The translations under genes and the position numbers were made by a program. From Eonycteris spelaea (lineage: Eukaryota > Chordata > Mammalia > Chiroptera > Pteropodidae), in assembly GCA_003508835.1 (NCBI GenBank), contig PUFA01000312.1, positions 62,001 through 126,000 of the forward strand: a DNA stretch of 64,000 nt, given 5' to 3'. Below, one piece after another: positions 42,179 through 57,100 of this stretch (positions are counted from its first letter, which is position 1; each line of letters begins with the position of its first letter). The notes beneath the pieces were generated by a model that saw only the letters and a program-made list of their open reading frames with translations, was not told where the DNA came from and made no database searches.

Positions 42179-45100
42179 CTGTGGAGGGGGCAGAAACCAT
42201 GTCAGGGAGCTGACCCTCCACCCTTGCCAGGGAGCCACAGGGATCCTGGGGACACTGTCCTCTGCAGGGAAACCCTCCTGACCGAAGCCCCAACTTGAAT
42301 GGGCAGTGAGTACCCGGACCCCACGACCCTCCACCTTGGCGTCTGTCCTGTCTGCATCCTCCGCCTCTCTCTTGAGCCTCTTTTCCAGCCCTGGAGCTCG
42401 GCCGCAGTCGAACTTGATCATTTTCTTCCAGATGTAATAATACTCCACACATTGGGCTACGGTCTTCGTCTGGATCTAGTGACATAAAACAGTAGCTGGC
42501 TACGGCAGCCCCGAGTCCCTGCCCACGGGGCCAGCCGCTGCTTTTTACAAGCCCTCCCCTTGGCGTGACCTGCCCCTTCACCGCGAGGGGCGAGGGGCGG
42601 AGGATCGCAAGAGTCTTCCTGGGTGATGATGAGGGGGCTCAGCACAGCCACAGCAGCCAAACTGCCTGAGCTCTGTGCAGTAGCACCACCCCCAGACCCC
42701 TTCCTTCCCCATGGAAGACGCGCACTGCAGGATGCTCTCTGCACCCTCCTGCCCGAGGGCCACAGGTGTACCGACCAGGACTGATTAGAGCAGAAGGCCC
42801 TCACGTGCTGGAGGCCACACAGCTCCTGCGGCAGCCGGCAGAGCCCGACAGCACGGAGGCCAAGGCCCGTGGGAGGAGGGGTAGATTTGCAGCACAGTCT
42901 GATGCTTGTGCATTCCGACGCTGCCATTTGCTCCTCCCTCCACTAAGAAGTGATCCTGTTAACAAAAACTTCTGTAAAACCAAACAGAATGGAAACGCTT
43001 AACTGCTCTGGAAAGAAAACGTCTCAGAAAAATTAAATTGGCCATTTGCTGTCTGGAGCGCATGTGAGAAAATAACTTTCTCCATAGGGATGTCTTTTTC
43101 AGCTTTGTGTGCATTCACAAACGGGGAGTCAAAACGGTACATCCATGCCTTAGAAACATCTCTAGGTTAAAAAAAAAAAAGTAGGACTTCTTTTTCCAAA
43201 CAAGATGGAACAAGAGGAACCAGATTTACCCTCCCATCCAAAACAATGACAAGAAACAGTTGAAATATATGAAATGATATTTGGTAAGACACTAAGGCAT
43301 CAGCCAAAAAAAAGTCTTTTCTGCAAGATAGAAAATGAATGACCGCGGTCCCAACTTACTACCTCGAGAGAATGTCCAGGCCACAACCCCAGGCAGGAGG
43401 ATCCAGGCAGAGCCCCGCAGACTTCCTGAGTTGAGGTGGAGCGTCTGAGGAGACCAAAGTGGCAAAAGTCCACAGGACGAAGTACGACAGAGGAGAGGGC
43501 AGCACGGAGTAAAACTCCAGAGGTCGGGAGAGAGTTCCTCTCAAGCGTTTAGCAAAGTGCTGACCAGCATGCACAAGCAAGACGATTCGAAGCTGGGTAA
43601 AGAACCACCCGAAAGCATTAGAGGAAAAGATGCCTGTGGCTCACACGGGGCCAGGAACAGTGCCTGGTCCCAGTATGGAAAACCTAATTCGCTGGGCACT
43701 GGTACAGTAATGAGAAGGGTCTTGCCTCAGTAATGAGGAATAATTTTAGACGAAAAGCTGTTCTAGTACCATCTTTTAAAAAATCTAGAAGCAATACTCA
43801 AAAGGAATAAGTTGTTGTCAAGTAACTGTGTCCCGGAAAAAAGTTTGAGAATATCTTTAAGAATGGGAAAAAAATCCAACACCTAACAAGCTAAAGCTCA
43901 CAATGCCTGGAATCCAATGAAAAATTACTAGGCATGCAAAGAATCAGGAAAATGTGACACATAATGGCGGAGAAAATCCAACCTGTTGAAATCAACCCAG
44001 AATGGACACAAAATTATATTCAGCAGAAAAGGATAGAAAAAATTATTCTAACTGTACAATATAGGTTCAAAAAGTTAGAGACATGAAGGATATGAGAGAC
44101 CCAAATAGAACTTCTAGAGAGGAAAACTATAATGTCTGAGATGAAAACTATACTTCATGGGATTAACAACAGATTAGACACTGCAGAAGGTAAGATTAAT
44201 GAACCTGAAGATACAGCGCTGGAAACCACCCAAAATGAACACACAGAAAAAAAAGGATCAGTAAAAATGGAAAGAGTTTCGGTGAGCTGTGAGCTGTGAG
44301 CCAACTGCAGGAAGCCTAACACAAATACAAGTGGAGTCCTCAAAGGAGGATGGAGGGACACAAGAAAGATTTGAAGAAATAATGGACAAAGCTTCCCCAA
44401 ATTGAATGAAAACTAAAAACTTACAGGTCCAAGCAACCCCACAAACCCTAAGCACAAGAAAAAACTGAAGAAAACTAAGCCAAAGCAAGTCATACTAAAA
44501 TTACTCAAGACCGGTGGTAATGAGAAATTCCTAAAAACAGCCAGCCAAAGGAAAAAAATTATATATGGAGAACAAGGGCAAGACAATCAGTAGGTTTATT
44601 GTCAGAAATAAAAGCAAGAAGAAAGTAGAACAGCATCTTTAAATATTGAGAGGAAAAAAAGGTCAGTATTCTATATTTAGCAAAGATCTTTTAGAAATGA
44701 AGGCAAAATACTCTTTTAGATATACAAAAGCTGAAAGAATTAATGACTAGCAAACCTGCATGACCAAGCATGTGAAATGATTTACACTGATCTCCTTCTG
44801 GGAAATGTGGCCAGTTGGAAATGTGGATCTGCACCAAGGGACGCAGAGCAATGACACTGGTAACTACACAAGTAAATGAGACTTACCATTTAAACCTCTC
44901 TGAAAAACAGTAAATGAGAATAGTAGCAATGTGCTGTGGGGCCTACGGCATGTAAAACAAAGTGCACTTACAGCAACAGCATAAAGACCAGAAGGAGAAC
45001 TGTAAGTTTGCTACTGCAAGGTTTTCATTCTGCATATCAAGTGCTATGGAATCGCTTGAAGGGAGACTGTGATAAGTGAATGATGCGTACTGTAAACTCT

Positions 45101-48100
45101 AAAGCAACCACCAAAGCATAAAATAAAGAGTTACAGCCAATAAGCCCACAATGGAGATAAAACAGAATCCTAATATTTACTACATTACTCCTAAAGAATG
45201 CAGAAAAAGTGGAAAGGGGAAATAAAGAACAAATTGGACAATTAGAGAACAAATAGCAAGATGATGGACTGAAGCCATCTCAATAATCACCTTAAATGTA
45301 AATGAGATAAATACCCCCCTTAAAAGGCTGAATATTTCATGTGGAATAAAAAGCAGCACCCAACACGCTTTCTCAACAAGAATGCACTATAAACATAAAG
45401 ACACAAACAGTTTAAAAGGAAGAGAATGAAAAAGATATACCACGCTAACATCAATCATAAGAAGGATGGGATGGCTGGCTATATTAACATCAGAAAAAGT
45501 AGATTTCAGGGAAAGAACAATACCAGGGGTGAAGAAAACCATTGCATTATGATCAAAGGGTCAATTAATCAAGAGGATATAGGAATCCTAAATGTGTACC
45601 CATGTAAATCAGAGTTTCAAAATATGTGAAGCAAAAATGTTTTAATGTTGCAATCTGAATAATTGCCAGAACAGGTAGACAGCAAGTGCATGGCAAACTC
45701 GAACTGCAATATCAACCACCTTGAGCTGATGTTTATGGAACACTCCCCCGCAACAGCAGAGAACACTTTCTTTAAGTGTGCGTAGAATGCTTACCAAGAT
45801 GTAGACCATATTCTGGGCCATAAAAAAGGGTTCAATAAATTTAAAAGTATTCAAGTCTTACAAAGTATTTCTCTGACCACAGTGACATTAGATTAAAAAT
45901 TAATTACAGAGAAGAACTCTGGAATTGAATACAAATGAAAACACAACACATCAAAATTTATCAAAGAAGTTCTGTGAGGGAAATTTGTAGTACTAAACTC
46001 CTATATTATAGAAGAAGGGTGGTCTCCAATCAGTGACTTCAGCTTCCACCTTTAGAAACAGAAAAAGAAGGGCAAATTAAACCCAAAGCAAGCAGAAGAA
46101 AGGGAATAGATAAATAACGGAGCAGAAATCAATTAAATAGAAAACAACAAAACCAAAGCTGATTCTTTGAGAAAAAGAAAAAAATAAACCTTTAGCCAGA
46201 ATGATCAAAATAAAAAGACAAGTTATCAATATCAGAAATGATAGAGGTGATACCATTATAGTCTACCGATACAAAAAGAATGATATGAGACTATAGTGAA
46301 CTTTATCCTAATTTATCAGACAACTCAGAAGAAATGTACAAATTACTTTAAAAACAAAAACTACCAAAGCTCACCCAAGACAACACTGAAAACCTTAATA
46401 GCCCTGTATTAATTAAATAAATTGAATTTGTAGTTAAAAACCTTCCCACAAAGAAAACTAGGCCTAGGTGGCTCCACTAAAAATATTTAAGGAAGAAATA
46501 AAAACAGTTCTAAACAAACTCTTCTAAAACATTGAAGAGGAGGACATACTTCCCAACTCATTCTATAAGCTCAGCATCACCCCGATACTGAAGCCAGATG
46601 AAGATATTATAAAAGAAAGCTACACACCAGTATCCTTCAGGAACATAGGTGAAAAGTTCTAAACAAAATTTTAACAAATAGAATCCAACAGTATATATAA
46701 AAAGGACAATACACATTGACCAAATGGGTCATAAATGTAAATGGAAAATCTAAAATTATGAAACTTCTAGAATAAAACATAAGGGAAAATCTTTGTGACT
46801 CTGGGTTAGGCAAGGGTTTCTTAGACATAACACCAAAAGCACGGTTCATAAAAAAAAATTAATTGAAGTTAATCAAAATTTAAAACTTTTTTCAAAATAT
46901 AACTGTAAGAGACAGAAACACCACAGATTGGGAGAAAATACTTGCAAAGCATATATCTGGGTAAAGGAGTGTATCTAAAACAAAGAACTCCAACAACTCA
47001 GTAAAAACACAAACACTCCAACAGGCAACAGATGTGAACAGACTCCTCACCAAAGAAGACACGCAGACAGCAAACGAGCACATGAAGTTGCTCCACATCA
47101 CAGCCAATGGGGAAATGTGATGAGACACAACCGTACTCATTAGAACGGCTAAAATTAGGAAGGCCGACCACATCAAGTGTTGGTGAGGGTGTGGAGCCAC
47201 TAGAACTCTCATACTCTGCTGGTGGGAATGTGAAATGGTACAACCACTTTGGAGAACATCGTGGTAGTTTCTTAAAAAGTTAAAACATCTGCGTGTCATG
47301 TGATCCACTCATTCTCCTCTTATACATTCCCACCCCCCCCCAAAAAAAAAAACAGGACATGTCCATATACGGACTTGCACATGAATGTTCACAGCAGCTT
47401 TATTTATAATCACCAGTAACCAGAAACCACCCAGATGTCCGTTGACAGGCGAATGATTAAACCAACTGTGGTTTAGCCACACAATGGGCTACTCCGCAGC
47501 AACACAAAGGATAAACTGGCAGTACACACAACCACGTGACGCCTCTCAGCCACACTGAGTGGAAGAAGCCAAAGCGCAGCACACACTGTATGACTCTTCC
47601 GTTTATATAAAACTCTGGAAACTACAACCTAATTTTTAGTGACAGGAAGTAGACAAGGAGTTGATTAGGGACAGAGTGGCAGGCAGTTAGGACTACCAAA
47701 GGGTAGGAGGAAACCTTGGGGTGATGGGTGTGTCTGTCACCTTAACCACGGTGATGGTATTCCAGGTGCTAAGTATACCAAAACATCAAATCTGACACTT
47801 CGATGATGTGCACTTTGTGTCCATGAAGTTAGAGAACAGAACGTCAGCAGGGTGTTAAGGGTGGCATGATCGCATCCTTTCTGATGTGCGTGCATACGTG
47901 TATGTTGGGTCTGCATGGGCAAAGGAACGCCTCACGCGCACGGCCACGCAGAGGCTACCGACCAGAGGCAGGACTGTGGGCAGCGGTGTGGGGGCTTCGT
48001 CTCAGTGTGTGATGCACTTCCATACTATCTGGGATTATTAACGACAATGGCTTTTTAAAAGTGCAAACTGTTCACAACACGAGTGAATGTGGCCCCCGGC

Positions 48101-51100
48101 AGCCCCCTCGGCTCCAGCTCAGCTCGGCCGTGAGGCGAGGCCTCATCTACCCCAGTCCACCCACGTCCACCTCACCGTCTTGTGTATCAAGTAGAAGTCC
48201 TTCTTGTGGGCACAGAACGCCTTCTTAAAGAGCCTCTTCTCCATGGGGGTCCAGATGTCGGAACCTACGGGAGGAACAGCCAGGAGGGGGGAGTACGTTT
48301 GTCCATCTGGGACCACAGCCACAGCTGACATACAGAGCCGCCTCCTTTCTCAACTCCCGTTACCGAGTGCTGATTATGTGCCAAGCCTTCTGCTAAGCCC
48401 CTCACCTGCTTTATCTCATACAGGCCTCACTAAAACCTCAGCAGGTGGGGGCCATTACCATCGCCGGCACACACATGCAGCAACTGAGGCTCCCAGTGGA
48501 TAAGAAGCTTGCCAAGGGCAGGGTGAAACCCAGGCCACCTGGCCCCAGTGCCGGCCTCCACCTCCCCCTGGCCAGCGGCACCTGCTTCTGTCCGGGCAGG
48601 GCCCAGGAGGGAACCACTAGAAAAGGGGAAGGCACGGTCCAACAAGAAGCAAACGGCACCCACGGAGTCACCCCAGAGAGGACGGGCCCTTCTGGAAGGG
48701 CAGACGAAGCCCCCGAGGGAACTCCAAGACAAGCAGAGCTAGCCACTAAAGCTGACGGGTTCACAGGGGTCTTGGCCAGGCAAAACCACACTGGCATCTT
48801 GCTGCAATCACCTGTGTAGCGGTAGTCAGCGAGGGGGTGTGTCTGCGGCTTCTGGGGTCCTCTGAGTAACAGGGTCTCCAGGGCGACCTGGAACAAGAGG
48901 AGAGGCAGGCTGCTCACTGGGGGGTGTCGGGGTTGGGGGGGGGCGCTTCACTGTCTCACGCATTCGTAGTCATGAACTACTTAGCGCCTTGCCGTCCCAA
49001 GGCTGCTCAGAGCGTGGCCGGGTCGCCTGCATCACTACATGCACGGTCGGGGGCAGTGACACCACGTTCTGTAGTGAGCTTTTCCTGGTGCTGGGCACAG
49101 TGCGTGGTTTGTTCCGGCACGAGTCCCTCATTTCCGTGGGGGTTGGCATTCTGAGCAGTGCCGCCGTGCCTGCTGCCCCGGCTCGTTTTCCCGGTGGCAC
49201 TCATCATTAGCTCACAATTTTAAAAACCACAGTTCCTGTTTCGACCCACCTAAAATGTAAGCCCATGAAGAGGGAGTTCTGTGTTGCTCCCCAGCACAGC
49301 CCCAGCCAGGACCGAGTATGTAACTCGTGGGACCCAGTGCAAAGGAAAACGAGGGGCCCCTCTGTTCATGAATTAAGAATTTGAAGAAGGTGGCACGGGA
49401 GCCTGACACCAGGCACGGGGCCCCCGAGCCGGCCCTGGCCCCCATGCCGTGCGCCACCAGGCGCTCCGTGGGACCCACTAGATGTGTGATTACTCTGCGG
49501 AGCACCTACTACATGCCACCCCTGCCTCCGAGCCTGGGAAAAGGCACGACTGGCACTCGCTGGCGCCCTAACTTGGTGACTTGACCTCTCTCCCAGGCCT
49601 CACAGCTGGGCCTTCATCTAAGCCTCAGGCCGCACGCAGCGCCCTTGGAGGGAGCACAGGCGTTTCCGTTGCATCAGAGGTTTCCGTTCACGGGTCTTGA
49701 CCGAAACGATAAAGCTCAATAAATGAAGCAGACTGACGCAGGACCTGAGGTGGGACTACCCGCTCCCCCCGCCCCAGCTGTCTCGGGGGAAGCCTGGTGC
49801 CCTGTCACTGCCCCAGGGCAATAACTGATTCACTGAGCCCCTGTCCGCACACATCCCCTGCGCTCGTCCCCTGCATTCTCATGGCCCCCATCAGCCCGGG
49901 AGGCTGGGTGGCCTTCCTTTGGTTTTCACAGCTGCGACCCCCACCCCCCAGGAAGGCGGTACTGGGCACGCGCCAGGAGCCCTGGCCCCAGGAGAGCGGG
50001 AGCTTCCGAGGGCTCCTCTGTGCTCCCCCCCTCACCTGGACGTCGCCCTGGGCCTCATGCAGGCAGTGCAGCGCCAGCTCCAGGTTGGTGCCCCCGCCCG
50101 GCATCGCGCTGGAGCAGGCCACGTTGCAGAGCTCAGTCACTGTGTCCAGCCAGCGGCCAGCAGAACGAGAGGAGACAGGGCGTCAGCAAGGGCCAGGAAG
50201 AAGCGTCCCCGACAGCACGGAGTGGGGGCTCCTCGTCACATTCTCCCTTCAAAGCAGGCTGAGGGGAGGGAGGGACAGGGAGGAAGGGCAGAAGCTCTGC
50301 TCCTGGCACCTGCTTTGGGTGGCCTGGCCAGATACTGTGTAAGAAGAGAGGTGGACAGGGGACCACAGCCTGGGAGAAGCTATACTAGACTGAGAGCTAG
50401 TCACCCTCATCCTGAGGGACACTGCTTCCCGGTCAAGGCGAGAACTGGGAGGCAAAGCTCTTTGGAGATGGGGGCGGCGCTTGGGAATCCGACCCCCACA
50501 TCTCAGCCACCTCGATCCTGCGTTTCCGGGTTGCTCATCACATCTCCCCACGGCTTCCAGGCCAGAGAAGCCACATGCTCGTCGGTTCCAGCCAGCGACC
50601 TCTGCTGCAGCTCTGGGATCTCAGCCTGAAACCGGCTTCCTATGTTGATGTGTCTGAAATGAGGTCACACGTACAGACGTGCAAGACATCCCATGTGACT
50701 GAGATGGGACACAGACAGGGCGTGCGGGGCGCCCCGCTCCAGGGAGACCCTCCGCCACCACCCCGACATGGCGAGTGTTCGCCACTCCAGACGGACGTGC
50801 AGGCGGTCCAGAAACCCCTCAAGAGACACTTTCTTCCCTCCTCCAGTTTCCTTTACTGCCACATTTCCGGCCTCAGGTGTCTCTCTCGGGGTCTGGGACA
50901 GGGCAGGTGCATGCTGGCACCTGGCATACTTCTACATCTACGGTTGCGTCCACTTAGTCACATTCTGTGGATAGTCAGGATCTTGCACTGTGCCATCAAC
51001 AGCTCTACCCAGAATCCTGGGTCCTGGGCATTCTGTCCCCACAGGCCCACCTAGGGTGCGTCTAGACAGAGAGCCTGTTGGGGAACCTGCCGCATATATG

Positions 51101-54100
51101 TGGGGAAACCCACCACCTCTCTCCTTTGAGGCTGTGTCACAAGACCTGACCCCCGTGATGGAGGAGCCCTTGGGAAGACGGACGTGGAAATGCAAGGAGG
51201 ATGAAAGCACCCCCACTTTGAAAGAGCGCTCGGGTTCTGAGTCTGTCCCAACTCACGGTTCAATGCTGATCTTGGTGTCATCCTTCACCACACAGATGCC
51301 AAAAGAGCCATCCACTTGATCTAGAAAACACACAACGAAAGGCCTCAAGGAGAACGACTAGAAGTGACCCGCGGGGCACCGTCCGCCTGCCTTCACAGGA
51401 CAACTGAAAGCAGGCTCCTGAAGACTGCATGGTACAGAGGTTCCTCAGAAAACTAAAAATAGAACTACCAGGTGATCCTGCAATCTCGCTTTTGGGTATT
51501 TATCCAAAAGAGCTGAAATCGGGACCTCAAGAGATACCTGCATGTCCATGTCCGATGTGGCACTATTCACAGTAGCCCAAATGCGGAAACAACCTGAATG
51601 CACACGGACGGGTGATGGATAAAGAAAATGTGGTGCGTGTATACCATGGAATACTATGTAGCCTTGAGAAAGGGCACTCTGCAATATGCGACAGCATACG
51701 TGAACCTCGAGGACACTGCGCTAAGTGAAATGAGCCAGTCACAGAAAGAGGAATAATGCACGAGTCCACTTCCATGAAGTATCTAAATAGCATAATCAGA
51801 GTGGAGTGGCGGCCACCAGGGGCTGAGGGACTGGGAAGCGGGAGTTACTGATCAACAGGCACAAAGTTTCAGGTTTGCTCTAGAGACCTGAGCACAACAC
51901 GGCGCCCCTAGTCATCAATACTGTATTGGGCACCTGAACATTTGTTAAGAGAGCTGACTTCATGGTAACCGTTCTTACCACAATAAAATAAATTTTTTTT
52001 TTAAAGATCGCAAGGAAGGGGGACAGAACTTCCGAAAAGGAAGAGTAAGGAACTCAGCAAAACAACAAATTAACTGATGAAAACGGGACGTTAAAATTTC
52101 TGGAAGCTGTTCTAAAGGCATACAGAATTTGAAGAAACAGTAATTTAAGAAAACTGACTAAATCTTGGTCAGAACAGTGAGAGTCTGTGACACCTGAGCC
52201 ATGACCAGCACTCACGTAACTGGCCCCCGAATCTGTGTAACAGAAGCTCTACTCAGAGTGATCTACTCCAGGCAGGTGCAGCCAGATCTCATGCCTAAAG
52301 AATTAAAGGAAGGTATAATGAAAATTTCTCATCAAAGAGAGAATATCATTAAGAGACGGAAATTATAAAAAAAGAATCAAATGGAAATTCTAGGGTTATA
52401 AAAGTACAATCCCCAAAATGAGGCTCAACAGTAGATTTGAGATGATTTGAGATGATAGAAATAATCAGCAAACTTGAAGATAGATCAATGGAGGTTATGG
52501 AATCTGAAGAACATAGAGAAAGAACGAAGGCAAATGAAGAGAGCCTCGGAGAAATGTGGGACAGCATTAAGTGCGACCACACACAGGTAATGGGAGTGCC
52601 AGAAGAGAGGAGAAAAAATATTTAAAGTATTACTGGCTGAAAACTTCCCAAACTGGATTTAAAACAACATCTACATCTTAGAAACCTATAAACTCCAAGT
52701 AGGATAAACACGAAGTGAAATGGCAGGTGTAAATCCAACCACACCAAGACAACATTAAATAAGAATGGATTAAATAAACTAGTCAAAAGGCAGTGTGTGT
52801 CAGACTGGATTTAAAACATATGCTCCAGCTAACGCTGTCTACAGGAGACATGCTGTATTTTCAAAGACACAAGAGGGTGAAAGTACAAGACAGAAAAATA
52901 GATCTGCAACAAACAACCACCATGAAAGAGACGGAACAACTCTCCTAATGTCAGACAAATTAGACTTGAAGACAAAAATATCACTAGAGGTGACAACATT
53001 ATCACAATGAGGATAAGCAACATCGCAATCATATCACAATGAAAAAAAAATTCAAGCCATCAGAAAGATGACAATTATAAACATGTATGCCCCTAAAAAC
53101 AGAGCCAAAAAACATAGGAAGCAAATACTGATGGAATCGAAGGATAAAATATACAATGGAAAAATAAAGCTTGGAGATTTCAATACTTTCAATAATGGAC
53201 AGGACAGCTAGACAGAAGAGCAACAAGGAAAGAGGAGACGAACACTGTAACTGGACACTCAGACATCTGGGGCATCCCACCCCACATCGGGAGAACACAC
53301 ACTCACGTCAGGTGCACACGGAATGTACTCTGGCCCAGGGAACATGCTCGATAAATTTGGAAGGACTGGATTCACACAGGGTGTGTTCTCTGATCACAAG
53401 GGGATTAGAAATCGATAAAAGAAGGCAATTTGGAAAATTCACAAATATGTAGGAATTAAACAACACATGCCTTAATAATCAATGTAGCAAAAGAGAAGTC
53501 AAAGGGAAATTAGAAAGTACTCTGTGAGGAGTGAAAATGAGAATATAACATGCTAGAATTTATGAAACGCAGCTGAGGGAGATGTGAATGTCTATTAAAA
53601 AAGAAGAAAAAAACCTCAAATCACTTAAGGTCAGTAGATTTTCAATAAGGGTGCAGCACAATTCAATGGCAAAAGGTCTTTTCAACTAACGGTGCTGGAA
53701 GAAGTGAACCCCACATACAAAAGAGTGGGTCTGGACCCCTACATCACAAGCCTAGGACTTAAAATGGTAAAACTCTCAGAGGAACACATGGGAGAGAATT
53801 TTCGTGACCTTCGATCAGGTGAAACATTAGACACGACACGAAAAGTACAAGCGACAAGAGGAAAAATAAGCTGTGCTTCATCAAAATTAAAATAAACTTT
53901 TGTGCTGCAAACATTACCATAAATACAATAAAAAGAGAACCCACAAAATGGGATAGAATATTTGCAAGACAATTATATGTTTGGTAAAGGGCTGGAATCC
54001 AGAATATACAAGGAACTCCTGCAACTTCATACTTAATACATTTTGAGCAGGCAAAGGATCTAAGACAGTTCTCCTAAGAAGACATACAAGTGGGCAGTAA

Positions 54101-57100
54101 GCACACGCAAAGATGCCCGGCATCCTCAGCCATCCTCAGGGAAATGCAAGTTAAGGTTCCACTTGGTGTCCGGAAGTTCAGTGAGAATAGAAAAGGCTGC
54201 AACTGGGATTGGCGAGGGTGTGGGGAAGCCAGGCGGGGAGCGAGCGGCGGCCGCATTGGAAAGCAGCCTGGCGGTGCCTTCGGTGTCAAACACAGAGCTA
54301 CCATGTGACCCGCAGTCCCGCTCCTGGCTGTCTACTCCGGAGGCATGAAAACACACGTCCACACACATGCTTGTATGTGAATGTTTGTAGCAGTGTTACT
54401 ATGTAATAGCCAAAAACTAGAAACGTCCTGAATGCCTATCAAATGACGAATGGATAAGTAAAATGCAGTCCACGCAGACGACAGGATGCCATTGGCCGTG
54501 AAGGGGACAGAGGCACTGACCCGTGCTGCAACGCGGACGGACCTGAAAAACGTCACGCCAAGTGAACCACCTAGCCGCAAAGTGTTGCGTGTTATGATCC
54601 CAATCGTACAAAACGTCCAGATCAGGCAAGTCCACAGAACAAGGAGAAAGTGACAGCAGTTTCCCGGGGCTTGGGAGACGGGGGCCGTGGGGATGTGCTG
54701 GGGGCTGCTGGGCTGACATGATGGAGGCACACCCCGCGAGTCTGCTCCAGGCCACTGGGCACTGCAGCGGGGATTCCCTTGGCATATGAATTACCCGCCC
54801 CACCCCGACGAGGCTGCTGGAGAGGGTGCAGGGCAGGGCGGCGGGGGGCTGGTGAGGCTCAAGGCCTCTGTGTCTCCTCCTGGCCTGCAGCTCTGAGCAC
54901 CTAGAAGGCTGCCGGTCTCCGGGGGTCTCGGGGGACCTACGAACAGCAACGGGCCCCACAGACCAGACAGCCGCAGGCAGGAGACTCTGGAATGAACGCT
55001 ACGGTGGCGGGGGGTGGAGGAGTCTGGTCCCCAGGAGGCCCGCCGTGCACATCAGAGGTGGCCAGAGGCCTCACTCACCAAGCATGGTGCTGGTGAGTCT
55101 GTCAGGGCCCACCTGAGCCACTGTGCAGCAGAGCGTGCTGAAATAGAGCCCGGACCCCTCCCGGATGGGGCTGAGCATGGGGGGCGGCGTGTAGGGGGGG
55201 CACTGGAATAACCCCTTCAGCAGGCGGTCCACCAGGAACACTGGAGACCTCAGGCAGCTCTGGTGGCCTCTTCCCGGGCCCGGGTCCCCGAACGCAGAGG
55301 GGGCCGGGGTTGCGACTAGCGCCTTGGGCTGGGGACGCTTCTTCCGCTTCCTGTGTTGGCTGCTCTCCTTGCTGTCTCTCTCTTCCGTGTCTTTCTCTTG
55401 TCCCTGGAGAAGAAGAGAGCTCAGAACCACAAAGGGCCACCTGAGGTCACCCACCGCATGGCCAGGTCTTCAAGGAGGCATGGGAGCAGGGAAAGGAAAC
55501 TGACCGTGGCGACAGGAGGAGATATGACCTGCGCACCCACAGTGCCAGCAAAGGAGGCTGGGCAGGGCCACCCTTCCTGACCTGGACCCCTGACCCTCTG
55601 CCTGGCGACATTCAAGGCTGGCGCCTCCGTACGCACCCACACTTCATGGAGAGGCCCCGATCCAGAGGGTCTGGGAAACATGGGAGGCAGCTCTGACTGT
55701 TAAAATGACCAGCACTCAAAGGGCAGGAGCCCAACTGAAGAGTGGGGCCCAAGGCGCAGGTCACAGTGTGACAAAGTGAGAAACTGGTCCCTCCAAGCAA
55801 CAATGACTCCTGTGAGACGAGCGACGGGGCCCACGCTCTGTCCCAGAGCCCAGCACGAGCGTCCCTGGGCGGACCCCTCCAGGACGGGCGAAACGATGCT
55901 CTCACCTCCTCACACTCTCCCCTCCCCTCCACCAGTCTCACTTCTCCTCATCCTCTAGGCCTCAGCCTTGACACCTCCTCCAGGAAGTCCCCCCGCCCCC
56001 CTCAGGCTGGGTCTCTGGTGCCCCCTCGAGGCTCCACAGTTCCCTCTGCTCCCGCTCCCAGCCTTGCCCACGCTGGGTCCTCACTGTCTGGGGACAGGTC
56101 TGTGTACTCTACTGGTCTGGGGGCCCAGGAGGCAGGGCAGGGGCTGTTGTGGTCACCGCTGCCAGCACAGGACGGGACACAGAGGAAACTCAGTGGATGT
56201 TGAATGAATGAACTGAATGTGCAAACCAGCTCCCCTGGGGTCAGGATCTTTGTGGCTTTCCCCACAGCTTCCACTGGCAGGGGAGGGGGGAAACGAGGAA
56301 GGACTTGGACTGGCCAGCACCCACCTTGGCTGTGCTCCCCAGGGGCCGGTGTGCTGGGGCCACAGGCACTGACACGGAGACTTCCAAAGGGGCCGTGGCC
56401 GGGCTGTCCAAGGATTTCTTGGCTCCTGGGGGACTCTGCCCATCCCCGTCTGGCCTCGGCGCCTGTCTCAGTGGCTTGCAAAACTCTGTGCCAAACACCT
56501 AAATGCAGAGAGTAAGAGAAACGGTGGGCAGGAGCGGAAGGGTGGCTCTAGCCGGACATTCCGACGCCCCTCGCCCAAAGCCCCCCAAGCTCCCCGCAGA
56601 GGGTGGAAGACATCTCAATCCTGAGGTATATGGTACCCCGAAGCCTTTGGAAACTCTGCAAGCACAGAGCCTGCTGCGTGCGCCCCTTCACCTGCTCCTG
56701 CTTCGTTCGCGGCGACGGCCACTGGTCACTGTGGAAGCACATGTGGCTGCCCAGCCCCTTCTCCGTGTAGAACATCTGGCTGCAGTTCTTGCAGATGAAA
56801 GTGCCCCTCGATTCCGCCCAGTCGCCGGGGCCCCCATTCTGCTGGGTACTGCGGGGAGAGGGGAGACGTGGCAGGAGGGACTCTGATCCCATCGCTGGCT
56901 TTTTCTGTTTGCCTTTTTCTTTTCAAAGTCTGATCCCCTGACAACTCTAGATGAACCCTAAGAAATGGAGATGACGCCCCAGTTCTCTAGGGCCTAGTGC
57001 AGGCCTCTTCTGGACGGAAGCGCCCAGGGCTCACGCCCCCAGAGGCAGCAGAGGACCCCTCAGGGGTTGTGCTCCCCACGCTGGGGCACAGGACGGGACG